64,000 bases of DNA from Alteribacter aurantiacus DSM 18675 (GCF_000429705.1 NZ_KE386943.1:1-64000); one strand, 5' to 3'. Shown: positions 41,544 through 51,548, numbered from the stretch's first letter. A program made the numbers and translations. The notes: generated by a model from the sequence alone, not told the origin.

Positions 41544-43193
41544 TTACTTGGTGATACGAAAAGCACTAGTTACTTTTCTCAATGGATCGGTTATATTCCA
41601 AGAGCGACTTAACTGTATTTTTAAATTCTCTTTTTCAAGCCGATTCTTCTCTTTTTCTACTTTTTTTAACTCTTTTTCCATTTTTCTAAGAGCGGTTTCT
41701 ACAGATTTATGGCTTGATGTATTTAGACCCTCATTTATTTCAAAGCCCACTTTCACCGGCTTTTTCCATGAGTCTTCAATAATCTTCTTTATTTTTTCCG
41801 ATCCAAAAACATTTAAAATGATTGTTTTGAAGTTTTGAACTATCGATCTATCCGTTCCTGCTATTACAATTTCAATATCTCCATCCATAAGGCTGTTGAT
41901 ATGACCATGTAATTGGTTATCCAAAGCATATATCTTAATCTTCCTATGTTTACTCATAGATTGGATACTTGTACCTTTAACATGGAACCTTTTCATATAC
42001 AATTTGCCTATAGGCGCAGGTACTACTTCTACTTCAACAGCAGAGCGGCTTTGTAGTGGTTCCAATACAGTGTTTAAATCAAAGTAAACTTTGGAACTAT
42101 CTGTACGCATTCCTTGAGTTTCAGGGAAGTAATAATCAATAATTGCACCAGGAATGTTACGCGCTTTTCCTTCTACAGGAAATAGAATTCCTCCAATTTG
42201 CGCTGTTGGGTTTAACTCAATAACAACAGCTGATTTCTCAACCGGCGCATCAATGTCAACAATAATATCTACGCCACCATGGAATAATCCTGGAATAGCC
42301 TTTACTGCATTAACTGCAATGTCTTTTAATTCTTTTGGAAGATTGTCTGTTACATCGATAGGGTCCCCGCCTGCCGATACATTTGTTTTTTCTTTAAGCA
42401 AGACTTTTTCACCTTTGTTTGGAATACTATCAAGGGTGAATCCACCTTTCTGTATAAATTCAAGGGTTTCCTGATCAATCTCGATTAGGCAGCTAAACAA
42501 ACGTGCATTCTTTTTTCTTTGTTTATTTTTTTCTTCAATAAGTTCTTCTATGGTATGAACTCCATCACCAATAACGTTAGCAGGAAGCCTGTTATAGGCT
42601 GCGATCACTTTGTCTTCTACAACATATACCCTGTATTCTTCACCAGGTACATATCTTTCTACAATAACATCAGTGTATTCCAAGTCTCTACGAACATAGA
42701 GAAGTGCTTTCTTTAGCTCATCTTCATTCTTAATGTTTGTGATAACACCATTCCCTAAACTACCATCAACAGGTTTTACTACTAAAGGAAAGTTTAGGTT
42801 TGATTTGATTTCTTCAACAATATTTATATCTTCGTGTTCTTCATTAAACATAAACCCTCGAGGAACAGGTACCCCCGCTTTTGACAGCCACACTTTTGTA
42901 GCGTCTTTATCTGATCCAATCTCCACTGCTTCGTTTGTTACTTTGTCACCTCTAGTGCGAAAGAAGTAATGCGTTCTTTCACCAGAACTTAAAGAGAAAA
43001 GCCTCCCCGGTGGGTTTACTCCAAATGTGATCATATGGTCAAACTTCCCTGAGTCTACCGTATACCATTTTAACTTTAACCCTCTTCTCCAACCCTCTAA
43101 TGCAACAGCATAAGCGCACAATTTAGTTTTTCGAGCACCTGTTACAATTTCGTTTGTTAGGTTTGGCAGGGTAATCGGATAGGTATTTTCCAT
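41544..43193 (-). CDS. Cyanophycin-synthetase-like ATP-grasp ligase with acylphosphatase-like tail
   Basis: A 549-residue paralogue of the flanking ligases. It shares YAVALEGWRRGLKL (about 28-41), FPLVVKPVDGSLGNGVI, ERYVPGEEYRVYVV, LPANVIGDGVHTIEELI, NVSAGGDPIDVTDN and AVVIELNPTAQIGG, so the ATP-grasp core is complete with Lys and Glu/Asn metal ligands. The tail (about 395-465) keeps the acylphosphatase-like GHINSLMDGDIEIVI with its Asn, but HR replaces the usual FR. A charged coiled coil (about 505-540) precedes a final SWNITDPLRK. The ATG at 43193 has GGAGG eight bases upstream; the frame extends five codons earlier without a better site. Confidence 0.87.
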   Translation of the reverse strand: MENTYPITLPNLTNEIVTGARKTKLCAYAVALEGWRRGLKLKWYTVDSGKFDHMITFGVNPPGRLFSLSSGERTHYFFRTRGDKVTNEAVEIGSDKDATKVWLSKAGVPVPRGFMFNEEHEDINIVEEIKSNLNFPLVVKPVDGSLGNGVITNIKNEDELKKALLYVRRDLEYTDVIVERYVPGEEYRVYVVEDKVIAAYNRLPANVIGDGVHTIEELIEEKNKQRKKNARLFSCLIEIDQETLEFIQKGGFTLDSIPNKGEKVLLKEKTNVSAGGDPIDVTDNLPKELKDIAVNAVKAIPGLFHGGVDIIVDIDAPVEKSAVVIELNPTAQIGGILFPVEGKARNIPGAIIDYYFPETQGMRTDSSKVYFDLNTVLEPLQSRSAVEVEVVPAPIGKLYMKRFHVKGTSIQSMSKHRKIKIYALDNQLHGHINSLMDGDIEIVIAGTDRSIVQNFKTIILNVFGSEKIKKIIEDSWKKPVKVGFEINEGLNTSSHKSVETALRKMEKELKKVEKEKNRLEKENLKIQLSRSWNITDPLRKVTSAFRITK

Positions 43194-43228
43194 TTTAATA
43201 ACCTCCATTACTTATAGAGCATCCCACC

Positions 43229-44872
43229 CTATTCATTCATTTTTCTTTTCACATACTTAACAAGATCAGTAGATTTACGCAGTGGATACGTAATTCTCCA
43301 TGAAAAGCTTTTTTCTAACTTTTTATTTTGTTTTTCAGCTAATTTTAGATCTTTTTTTAGGGAATCCATTTGCTGTTTCATGAACTTGAATTGTTCAACT
43401 TGCGTTTTTAAATCTGCTTTTACTTCGAAGCCTACTTTTACAGGTTTATCCCATGGCTCAACTGTAATATTAGTAACCTCTGCACGTTCTGGATCTTCTA
43501 GCAAAGCATTCTTAAAATCTTCAATACTCTCATAGGATTTTCCCATAATGACAACTTCAATATCACCATTGCTTAAATTTTTCACAAAGCCACTTAAGTT
43601 CCGTTCAAAAGCCTGTTTTCTAAGTCCTCTGTGATAGGAAATATTCTGTACATCACCTTGAACATGATATTTTACAGCATATATCTTTCCAAGAGGTGCC
43701 GGAGAAACAGTGGTTACAGTTGCTGTTTTCGAAACAAGAGGCTCCAAAACATCCGAAAGAGAAAAATAGACCTTATGATAGTCAGTGCTTGTCCCTTTTG
43801 TATCAGGAAAATAATAGTCAATGATAGCCCCTGGAATATCTCTACCTTCTCCTTTCATAGGGAAAAGCAATGACCCGATTTGAGCAGAGGGATTAAGTTC
43901 CAATACTTCTGCCACGTCACCTTTATCTTTCGTACATACCATTATATCTACTGCACCATGAAACAATCCCGGGACTGCTTTTAGTGCCTGTATCGCTGTA
44001 TCTTTAACCAACTCTGATATATCGTCTAAAGCATCCAAAGGGTCTCCGCCTATTGATATATTACTTTTATTTGTTAGATAAACGATTTGTCCTTTTTCAG
44101 GAATTGTTGTAAATGAAATCCCACAATCATTTAAGTAATTTTTCATATCTTCATCTATTTTAATGGGGCAGCTAATCAGACGTGGATTGTTTTTTCTTAC
44201 TTGATTTTTACGATCAATCAGGGTCTTTATAGTATTGAGACCATCACCAACAATATTTGCAGGGACTCTCTTGATTGCACCAACGACTTGCTCCCCTACC
44301 ACATATAGCCTATAATCTTCACCATTTACATGCTTTTCAACAATGAGGTCTGAATATCCTAAACGTTCTGTCACGTAGCTTAATGCTGAAAGGAGCTGAC
44401 TTTCATTATTTAAATATGTCATGACTCCTCTACCAAAGCTACCATCCACAGGTTTTATAGTAACCGGATAGCCGATTTCAGAAGCATATGCAATGATCTC
44501 ATCATGCTTATCTGCTGAGTTTGTAAAACTCTTCCCTTCAGGTGTCGGTACGCCAGCCTTAGTGAGTAGCTTTTTTGTTTCTACTTTATTTCCACCGGCT
44601 CTTACAGCTTCATTTGATATAATATCTCCTCTAGTTCTGAAAAAATAATGTGTTTTTTCGTTTGAACTTAAAGAAAATAACTTTCCTGGGCGATCCACAA
44701 ACCAAGTGTCCATCTTGCCAAATTTCTCGGAGCCTTTTGCATGCCACCTTAATGTAAGTCCTCTTCTCCAGCCTTCCAATGCTATTGCATATGCATCCAG
44801 TTCCGGGCCCCTAGCATCAGATACAATTTCTTCTGTTAGGTGCGGTAACCAAGAGACTTGCTTTTCATCCAT
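43229..44872 (-). CDS. Cyanophycin-synthetase-like ATP-grasp ligase with acylphosphatase-like tail
   Basis: A 547-residue paralogue and the first of the three ligases in transcription order. It has YAIALEGWRRGLTL, YPVTIKPVDGSFGRGVM, EKHVNGEDYRLYVV, VPANIVGDGLNTIKTLI, NISIGGDPLDALDD and EVLELNPSAQIGS. The tail shows the clearest acylphosphatase-like sequence: YHVQGDVQNISYHRGLRKQA then LSGFVKNLSNGDIEVVIMG. Asn is kept, but His stands where the catalytic Arg should be, so the domain may bind rather than cleave. A C-terminal coiled coil ends SWRITYPLRKSTDLV, like the next paralogue. The ATG at 44872 follows TAGGTGG; a GTG four codons earlier lies in that box. Confidence 0.87.
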   Translation of the reverse strand: MDEKQVSWLPHLTEEIVSDARGPELDAYAIALEGWRRGLTLRWHAKGSEKFGKMDTWFVDRPGKLFSLSSNEKTHYFFRTRGDIISNEAVRAGGNKVETKKLLTKAGVPTPEGKSFTNSADKHDEIIAYASEIGYPVTIKPVDGSFGRGVMTYLNNESQLLSALSYVTERLGYSDLIVEKHVNGEDYRLYVVGEQVVGAIKRVPANIVGDGLNTIKTLIDRKNQVRKNNPRLISCPIKIDEDMKNYLNDCGISFTTIPEKGQIVYLTNKSNISIGGDPLDALDDISELVKDTAIQALKAVPGLFHGAVDIMVCTKDKGDVAEVLELNPSAQIGSLLFPMKGEGRDIPGAIIDYYFPDTKGTSTDYHKVYFSLSDVLEPLVSKTATVTTVSPAPLGKIYAVKYHVQGDVQNISYHRGLRKQAFERNLSGFVKNLSNGDIEVVIMGKSYESIEDFKNALLEDPERAEVTNITVEPWDKPVKVGFEVKADLKTQVEQFKFMKQQMDSLKKDLKLAEKQNKKLEKSFSWRITYPLRKSTDLVKYVKRKMNE

Positions 44873-44956
44873 TACAATTGCCACCTACAATCTATTAATC
44901 TTCAAACTTTCTTCTATAGCTAAGCTTACCGTACTCATCTTAAATAACCTAATCCA

Positions 44957-46360
44957 TTATGACAAGTTTTTATGGAAAGAGTCGAATTTTTTACCCTCAA
45001 GGAGATCTTGGAGGAGTCGGTTTTCTGCACGTAGCATAGCTTCTCCTAGTTTCTGATCGGTTTTCCGGTTAAATTCGTCGTAGTTCCCAGGTTTAGGGGT
45101 GAATTCCCCAAACACAAGTCCCTCTTTTGTCTTTAAGAAATCAATTCTTATAAATGGAGCAGGTACATGTGTGCTGAGCATTGAGGCAACCCTCAGGTCC
45201 TCTTCTGTAACTCCATTTCCTTCAAACAACTCATAGCTGTACTTGCCCGTATCAGCTTTTCTCCCGTCAGGGTACCACCAGCAGTACTTTACGCTAGGGG
45301 TCCTTACCACTTCTAGAATAAGAGCAATTTCTCCATAAAAAGTATAAAACTTAAGGTCTCTTGCGGATATACCTTTTTGCTTATCTTCAAATATAAGCTC
45401 TTCCATCATCCACTTGTCTTCTATAACCCAGTTTAAACCTAGATCTTCAGCCATACTGACTTTAAGTTCTTCTCGGCTGACAAGCGTGCGTGACCTCTTT
45501 ATATCAAGAATCTCAGAATCCTTTTTCACTAAGTAAACTCCTCTGGAACCTGCTCCTTCAACAGGCTTAATGACCACTTCCGAACGATCGGGAAGAGAGT
45601 AAAAATCATAAGCCTCTGATATCCAAGGATGTTTTATCCCAAGCCCGCTAACAAAAGAATAGGCATGCTTTTTGTTATCAAGAATACTTTCCGGCAGCTT
45701 GTTGAGCTGTCTTTTTCTTGCTCTTTTCGTCATTTCTTCTCGAAATGAGGATAGTGGTTCAAGAGAAAGGCCATTTTTTCCCTCTCCGTGACGAACGATA
45801 AATTCAGGAACGTCACCTGTTCTCATTCCCGAAATTATTTTCCCGTACGCAATTTCCTGAAGGTCATAAGAGTCTTTTCTGAACAGACGACCGCTGAAAT
45901 GAAGTGCTGACGTAAGTTCATCCACTTTTCTTTCTTTCAAGCTGACGATACTATCGATGTACTCAAATACAAAACCTGACATTTTAGCGTTTTTTAATCG
46001 CTCTTCAACTTCTGCGCAAGTAAGTTTGTCCAGTTCCGACTGAATGGAAGTTAAAGTAACTTGAAGCTCTTGAATTGATCGCTCTTTTTCTTTTAGGCGA
46101 ATACCTAACTCATCATTTATTCTTTGTAAGTCTTTTAATTCAGCCTTACCTTTTGAATAAAATGAGCGAAAAAGACATTTTATTTTCATAAATGGTCTAA
46201 GAACTTTCCATAATCGACTTTGTTCTATCTGATTGGTTCTTTTTTGAATATCCTTGGACTCTGCCTGCAAAGTGTTTAGTTCTGCTTCTTTCTTATATAG
46301 AGCTTCAGTAAGCCTGCGCTTTTCGTCTTTCATTCTTTGTACTTCTTTGTCTTGTTTCAC
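44957..46360 (-). CDS. TupA-like ATP-grasp protein with coiled-coil N-terminus
   Basis: A 467-residue protein. Residues 1-115 are coiled coil with a basic amphipathic stretch (LWKVLRPFMKIKCLFRSFY). The C-terminal part (about 235-455) is an ATP-grasp fold of the TupA-like kind, with SEVVIKPVEGAGSRGVYLV, DKWMMEELIFED, LKFYTFYGEIALILEVVR, and the metal-site RIDFLKTKEGLVFGEFTPKPG, as in family members near teichuronopeptide and surface-polysaccharide genes. GGAGGAGG precedes a GTG start. It lies between the GT2-GT4 fusions and the CphA-like ligases, 84 nt before the latter. A role in adding an amino acid or peptide to the polymer is inferred. Confidence 0.8.
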   Translation of the reverse strand: MKQDKEVQRMKDEKRRLTEALYKKEAELNTLQAESKDIQKRTNQIEQSRLWKVLRPFMKIKCLFRSFYSKGKAELKDLQRINDELGIRLKEKERSIQELQVTLTSIQSELDKLTCAEVEERLKNAKMSGFVFEYIDSIVSLKERKVDELTSALHFSGRLFRKDSYDLQEIAYGKIISGMRTGDVPEFIVRHGEGKNGLSLEPLSSFREEMTKRARKRQLNKLPESILDNKKHAYSFVSGLGIKHPWISEAYDFYSLPDRSEVVIKPVEGAGSRGVYLVKKDSEILDIKRSRTLVSREELKVSMAEDLGLNWVIEDKWMMEELIFEDKQKGISARDLKFYTFYGEIALILEVVRTPSVKYCWWYPDGRKADTGKYSYELFEGNGVTEEDLRVASMLSTHVPAPFIRIDFLKTKEGLVFGEFTPKPGNYDEFNRKTDQKLGEAMLRAENRLLQDLLEGKKFDSFHKNLS

Positions 46361-46373
46361 GCGGCCTCCTCCT

Positions 46374-49013
46374 TCACTCGGTCTTTCCGATTCTTAATAG
46401 ATGTTTTGTATAGCCAAACTGACTATCAACAAATGCCGTTGCACGCTCCACTTGCTCCGCATACTTTTTTTCGTCTTCCATGAGCTCTTGAATATTTTCT
46501 TTCACTTTATCAGGTGTTGAATAAATAGCGGCATTACCAAAAAGTTCCTTGTATTGAGGTGGTATAATTACAGGAACTCCTGCAGCCATAGCCTCAAAGA
46601 TAACCCTTCCAAATGCCTCAACCCAATCAGGGTGAGTGTAATAAACAAACACGTCTAAACTAGCAAGAAATTCTTTAGGATGAATACTTCCAAACTCTGC
46701 TACGTTCCAGTTAACAGGTAACTCACCTAAAACGTTCTTGGGAGCTTCCGCTCCCCCCAAAATACGGACTTCAAATGGCTCTGCATCAGGGTAGATACTC
46801 AAAAGTTCGCCCTTATTTGATGGCCATTTTACATATTGATCCCTCGAGTGTCTACCTATAATGATTTTATCTTTATGTTTAGGCCTCTTCGGTCGCTGCC
46901 ACTCATTTATATCGATAATATTAACCCAGTCTTTCTGGGATAAGGAAATGGTTTTCAACTCTTTTTTATGATAATTATATAACGTTTCCCGAACTAAGGG
47001 CCCAATGGGAAACCACGTTGCAGACTTTCCAAAGTAGTGTTTCAAATGGGATGCGCATTGATTAATATGGTAGAGCGTCCGTCCATTACTACCGTAATCT
47101 CTCTTTGGTGGTTGGTTGACAATAACGTTAATAACGTTTGCCTTAACATCTGGCAAATAGTTCTGGAGTTCTTCAAGTACCGGCGGGTGTCTGATTATTA
47201 ACACATCACAGCTCACGCTTTCACCGTATACAAGCATCTGGACTTGTTCACCATCAATAAGTTCCCGGACAGCTGGATTTGTTTCTTTCCTTGATGAAAA
47301 ATCGTAGCGGTTCATCTGTATTAAACCTGTACGAAGACCATACCGCTGCTGCGCCTTTATTTCCTCTACATTGGACATGTTCGTACCGCCCATCAGACGA
47401 AATTCAGAAGCAATGATGACATCAAAGTGTCTTCTTGTTTCAGGTTTAACTCTATTAATCTTCATTGGCTCTGGAACTGGAAACGGCCTTGAAACGGTCG
47501 GAAAGTCATAATAGAGGGATTTACCGGATTGGTGATAGTCAGAATAACTGTGGAAATATTCTTTTCTCGCTCCCATGAAAAAGCCGTGAAATCCAAACAC
47601 ACCACTGCCCGTTAACGAACCCTTTGATTGCCGCTGAAAAGATAATGGTCCTGTTTTAAGATCAGTTACAGCATCGTTTCCAAAAGTGAGTTTTACCCGA
47701 CGTTTAAACTCACCATCAGCACCAAAACGTACGCTGTCCCAATAACCTAGCTTATTTAAAACAGGTTCTCTCCTGAACATGAGCGATGACATATTCGCAA
47801 AAATATACTCGCCCGGTTTACCTCTACGGTAAAACTTCATATCTTCTGTTACTCTTGCCTGCTCTGAAGTATTTGCCATTACTGAAGGGTTTTTGATTAA
47901 GTGAAGAGCCTGGGTCGCAATTTTGTCAGGATGTGACCAGTCATCAGCATCATTGATTGTAACAAACACACCATTTGCTACATTTAATGCTATGTTTCTT
48001 GCGGTATAGGCACCTCCATTATGCTCAGCCCGTATCAATCTCACCCTTGAATCAGCCAACTCATATCTCTCAACCACTTTTGCTGTATGGTCTGTACTGC
48101 AGTCATCGACTACTATTAATTCAAGGTTATCCCATGATTGTTTTAAAAGAGACTCTATAGAAGTTGAAATCGTGTGCTCTGCATTAAAAGCAGGTATAAT
48201 GACAGTTACTAATGGAGTGTGATCCGTATCAACCGGTATTGTACCTATAGCTGTTAAAGAATCATAGAATGAGCGTTGCCCATCATTGGTGTTTACATTG
48301 GCAAGCTTGTAATAAGACAATGCTTGATTGATCCAATCCATCTTTCGGGCGTTCACTTTTTCAAGGTTTGCTTTTGCAAAACATATATTCGGATTTGGAT
48401 AAAGCTCATCTTCAAAGAAAGGGACTATTGCCCGGTTCCCTTCCTCTTGGTCACCGGTAAAATGAAAGCACTCTGCTTTCATTACAGCCGCCTTCAGCCG
48501 AAAAGGCTTGTCCATTTTCTTTTCTTTTAACTGATCAAGATAAAACAACGCTTTTTTTGCATCATCATGGGTGTATTGATTTGCATACCATAAAGCAAGT
48601 TCCCACGCATATTCATTTTTTTGTACAGGATAGTCCGCCTTCAAGAAAAGGGATTCCAACTCTTCAACTGCCTTGCTGGTAAACCCAGACTCATAAAGCT
48701 TATATTTGACTTTCTTGATTTTCTTCCGCGCAATCTTTCTTTTCGAAGATTGACTGAAAACCTGTCTGAACGTTTTCTTTCTTAACAGAAGCTGTCCGGC
48801 AATTCTTACTCCTCTTTTTGCAACCCTGAGACCATGCCAGACGCCACTTTTCTTTATCGCTCCATATTCATCTTCCAATTCCCTCAGCCTTTTGTTGTCA
48901 AGAAGATTTCTTTCTTCTTGTAAAGCGACTTCTTTTTCAAGACTTATTAACCTTATCTTAAGTGCATCCTGCTCCTTTTGAAGATCACGTTCTTCCTGAG
49001 TCATACGTGCCAT
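46374..49013 (-). CDS. GT2-GT4 fusion glycosyltransferase
   Basis: An 879-residue two-transferase protein. The first 55 residues are coiled coil, then a helical repeat-like section (about 90-265). A family-2 domain (about 268-430) has TVIIPAFNAEHTI, LIVVDDCSTDHT and ITINDADDWSHP, the DxD metal motif. A family-4-like domain (about 535-875) has FRLMGGTNMSN and VEAFGRVIFEAMAAGVPVI, the nucleotide-sugar-binding EAFG-E motif. Two activities on one chain suit alternating addition of two sugars. It overlaps the stop of its paralogue by 29 nt with GGAGAG as binding site, giving translational coupling. Confidence 0.85.
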   Translation of the reverse strand: MARMTQEERDLQKEQDALKIRLISLEKEVALQEERNLLDNKRLRELEDEYGAIKKSGVWHGLRVAKRGVRIAGQLLLRKKTFRQVFSQSSKRKIARKKIKKVKYKLYESGFTSKAVEELESLFLKADYPVQKNEYAWELALWYANQYTHDDAKKALFYLDQLKEKKMDKPFRLKAAVMKAECFHFTGDQEEGNRAIVPFFEDELYPNPNICFAKANLEKVNARKMDWINQALSYYKLANVNTNDGQRSFYDSLTAIGTIPVDTDHTPLVTVIIPAFNAEHTISTSIESLLKQSWDNLELIVVDDCSTDHTAKVVERYELADSRVRLIRAEHNGGAYTARNIALNVANGVFVTINDADDWSHPDKIATQALHLIKNPSVMANTSEQARVTEDMKFYRRGKPGEYIFANMSSLMFRREPVLNKLGYWDSVRFGADGEFKRRVKLTFGNDAVTDLKTGPLSFQRQSKGSLTGSGVFGFHGFFMGARKEYFHSYSDYHQSGKSLYYDFPTVSRPFPVPEPMKINRVKPETRRHFDVIIASEFRLMGGTNMSNVEEIKAQQRYGLRTGLIQMNRYDFSSRKETNPAVRELIDGEQVQMLVYGESVSCDVLIIRHPPVLEELQNYLPDVKANVINVIVNQPPKRDYGSNGRTLYHINQCASHLKHYFGKSATWFPIGPLVRETLYNYHKKELKTISLSQKDWVNIIDINEWQRPKRPKHKDKIIIGRHSRDQYVKWPSNKGELLSIYPDAEPFEVRILGGAEAPKNVLGELPVNWNVAEFGSIHPKEFLASLDVFVYYTHPDWVEAFGRVIFEAMAAGVPVIIPPQYKELFGNAAIYSTPDKVKENIQELMEDEKKYAEQVERATAFVDSQFGYTKHLLRIGKTE

Positions 49014-51531
49014 TTAAAATGCTCTCCAATCTTGAAGCATGCTTTTTATAGCCAAAATTATTATTAACAAACGAATACGCTTTTTCAACTTGCTCATTGT
49101 ACTTGGAGCTATCCCTCATAAGTTCCTTTATCTTATGTTGTACATCTTTTGGTTCTGCATAAATAGCAGCTTCTCCAAAAAGCTCTTTATATATTGGTGG
49201 AATGATAACCGGCACACCTGCAGCCATTGCTTCAAAGATGACTCTTCCAAAAGCTTCAATCCAGTCAGGGTGTGTATAATACACAAATACATCAAGTTCT
49301 GAAAGAAAATCTTTAGGGTGTACTTCTCCAAATTCTTTTGTCTTCCAATTTTCCGGTAGGGAACCTAACACTTTTTTGGGGGCAGTAGAGCCACCAAGGA
49401 CGTGTATTTCATAGTTATTATCGTCCGGATAAATGGCTAGTAATTGTTCTTTTGTATTTGGCCATTTAACATATTGATCTCGTGAATGACGACCTACTCT
49501 TATTGGGCCATTTCTGTCTCGTGGGTGACTTCGACGCCATTCCTCTACATCAATAATATTGACCCAATCTTTACAGGACAGGTTAATATTCCGGAGCTCT
49601 TCTGTATGATTCTTTTCAAGGGTTTGTCTGACTCTTGGTCCAATAGGCCACCATAAACCTGCAGTACCAAAGTATTCCTCTAGATGTCGAACACAGTTTT
49701 CAAGTTGATAAAGTGTTTCTCCTTCTCTACTGTACTCCCGTTTTGGAGGCTGATTAACAATAACATGAACATGGGTTGCTTCTATGTGTGGGACATACTT
49801 TTGCCATTCTTGGAGGACAGGCGGATGCCTAACAATCAAAACATCACAGCTTACTTTTTCCCCATAGGAGACGGTTTGAACAAGGTCCCCATCAATACAA
49901 TTACGAACTTTCGGATTCATTTCTTCTACTGAATTCAAGTCGTACCGAGACAGTTGTACGAGCCCTGTCCGTAGCCCTTTTTCTTTTTGGGCTTTTATTT
50001 CTTCAATATTCGACATATTTGTACCGCCCAGAAGCCTGAACTCCGATGCTATAATTACATCAAAATGCCTGTTACCATTTTGCCTTTTTTCCCTCTGTGG
50101 CCACATAGGCTCCGGTACAGGGAAAGGACGGGCTTTCTGAGGAAAGGTATAATATAACTTTTCCTGAGGTGCAGTTTCATGAAAGTGTCTGTTCGCCTCA
50201 TCATATTCTTTTCTGACACCCATGAAGTATCCTGGAAAACCAAAGGCCGAATGTCCTGTTAATGAGGATTCAGACTGTCTTTGAAAAGAAAGTAGAGAAT
50301 AAGGAAGTTCTGTCACAGCCTTCTCTCCGAAAACAATCTTCATCCTTTTTAGGAACTCGGAGTCACCTGCAAAACGCACAGAGTCCCAGTAACCAATGGC
50401 ATCCATTACTTTCTGTCTTCTAAACATAAGGGAGGACATATTTTTAAAGGTGTAAATCCCCGGCTTTCCTCGGCGATAGAATTTCAATTGTTCCGTTGCT
50501 CTAGCCTGCTGTGAGAAGTTTCCGATAACGTTTGGATTTGCCATTAAATGATGCGCCTGACGTTCTATTTTCTGAGGGTGTGACCAGTCATCGGCATCAT
50601 TAATGGTGATAAATTCACCCGTTGCTTTTGTTAAGGCAAGGTTTCTTGATACATATGCACCACTATTCACTTCACCTTGAATTAACAATACACGACTGTC
50701 GCGAGACTCATATTCCCGAATGACCTCTGCTGTATGGTCTGTACTGCAATCATCCACCACTAAAATCTCCAAATTCCCCCACGTCTGACTTAATAATGAA
50801 TCGATAGCTGTTCTTATACTATCTCCCGCATTATAGGCTGGTACAATAACAGAAACTTTCTTTTGTTCCTCCCTGGGCAGTTTTGCTTCACCTGTACCTT
50901 TTAGGGAATCGTAAAGAGGCTTATTTTCCCATTGATCAAAGGTAATTTCAAACAATCCTTGCTTCGTTAACGCTTTATTAATCCAGAGCTTCTTCTCTTC
51001 TTGCTCTTCTACGAGACTTGCAATTGCAAGGTATAAATCAGGGTGTTCCTCTTTCTTAAGGGCTTTTTCAAGTTCACTCTTTCCCAATTGGTTTTGGCCT
51101 AGCAGGTCATAGCATTCTGCCTTCATTATCGCTGCCCTACGGAAGTTACCATTGTCTGGATCATTCTTAATCGCAATATCAATATAAGACAAACACTCTT
51201 TTGCACTCTCGACAGTATAGTTATTAGCATGCCAAGTAGCCAGTTCCCATGCTGCTAGTCGAATTAAATAAGGATCTTGCTCATTCTTTACAATGTTTTC
51301 AAGATCTGCAAGGCCTCTTTTTGTAAAGCCCAAATTATATAAACGGAATTTTAACCGTTCAATTTTCTTTACCTGGGTCCGCTTCTTTCCTGGACTGATG
51401 ATATTTTTAAGCTTTCTTTTTTGAGTGTCGGTTAATAGTCCTGTGAGAAACTGCTTTTGTTTCGTACTCAACACCTTATAAAGAAAAATATCTACCGTTT
51501 CTGCTATCCCTTTTTTCACCAAACGAAGCAT
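48985..51531 (-). CDS. GT2-GT4 fusion glycosyltransferase (paralogue)
   Basis: An 848-residue protein with the same order as the next gene: short basic N-terminus, helical repeat part (about 60-225), GT2 domain (about 228-390: SVIVPAYNAGDSI, LVVDDCSTDHT, ITINDADDWSHP) and GT4 domain (about 500-840: FRLLGGTNMSN, IEAFGRVIFEAMAAGVPVI). About half of the residues match the paralogue, so this is an old tandem duplication that lost or gained the coiled coil at the front. The gene lies 17 nt after the transporter ATPase gene. Substrates are unknown; both domains appear complete. Confidence 0.85.
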   Translation of the reverse strand: MLRLVKKGIAETVDIFLYKVLSTKQKQFLTGLLTDTQKRKLKNIISPGKKRTQVKKIERLKFRLYNLGFTKRGLADLENIVKNEQDPYLIRLAAWELATWHANNYTVESAKECLSYIDIAIKNDPDNGNFRRAAIMKAECYDLLGQNQLGKSELEKALKKEEHPDLYLAIASLVEEQEEKKLWINKALTKQGLFEITFDQWENKPLYDSLKGTGEAKLPREEQKKVSVIVPAYNAGDSIRTAIDSLLSQTWGNLEILVVDDCSTDHTAEVIREYESRDSRVLLIQGEVNSGAYVSRNLALTKATGEFITINDADDWSHPQKIERQAHHLMANPNVIGNFSQQARATEQLKFYRRGKPGIYTFKNMSSLMFRRQKVMDAIGYWDSVRFAGDSEFLKRMKIVFGEKAVTELPYSLLSFQRQSESSLTGHSAFGFPGYFMGVRKEYDEANRHFHETAPQEKLYYTFPQKARPFPVPEPMWPQREKRQNGNRHFDVIIASEFRLLGGTNMSNIEEIKAQKEKGLRTGLVQLSRYDLNSVEEMNPKVRNCIDGDLVQTVSYGEKVSCDVLIVRHPPVLQEWQKYVPHIEATHVHVIVNQPPKREYSREGETLYQLENCVRHLEEYFGTAGLWWPIGPRVRQTLEKNHTEELRNINLSCKDWVNIIDVEEWRRSHPRDRNGPIRVGRHSRDQYVKWPNTKEQLLAIYPDDNNYEIHVLGGSTAPKKVLGSLPENWKTKEFGEVHPKDFLSELDVFVYYTHPDWIEAFGRVIFEAMAAGVPVIIPPIYKELFGEAAIYAEPKDVQHKIKELMRDSSKYNEQVEKAYSFVNNNFGYKKHASRLESILNGTYDSGRT

Positions 51532-51548
51532 ACGAACACCACCAAACG

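Noticed and set aside
48985..49013. Frameshift joining the two GT2-GT4 genes
   Set aside because: Each gene has a full set of domains, its own start and binding site, so the 29-nt overlap is a gene overlap.
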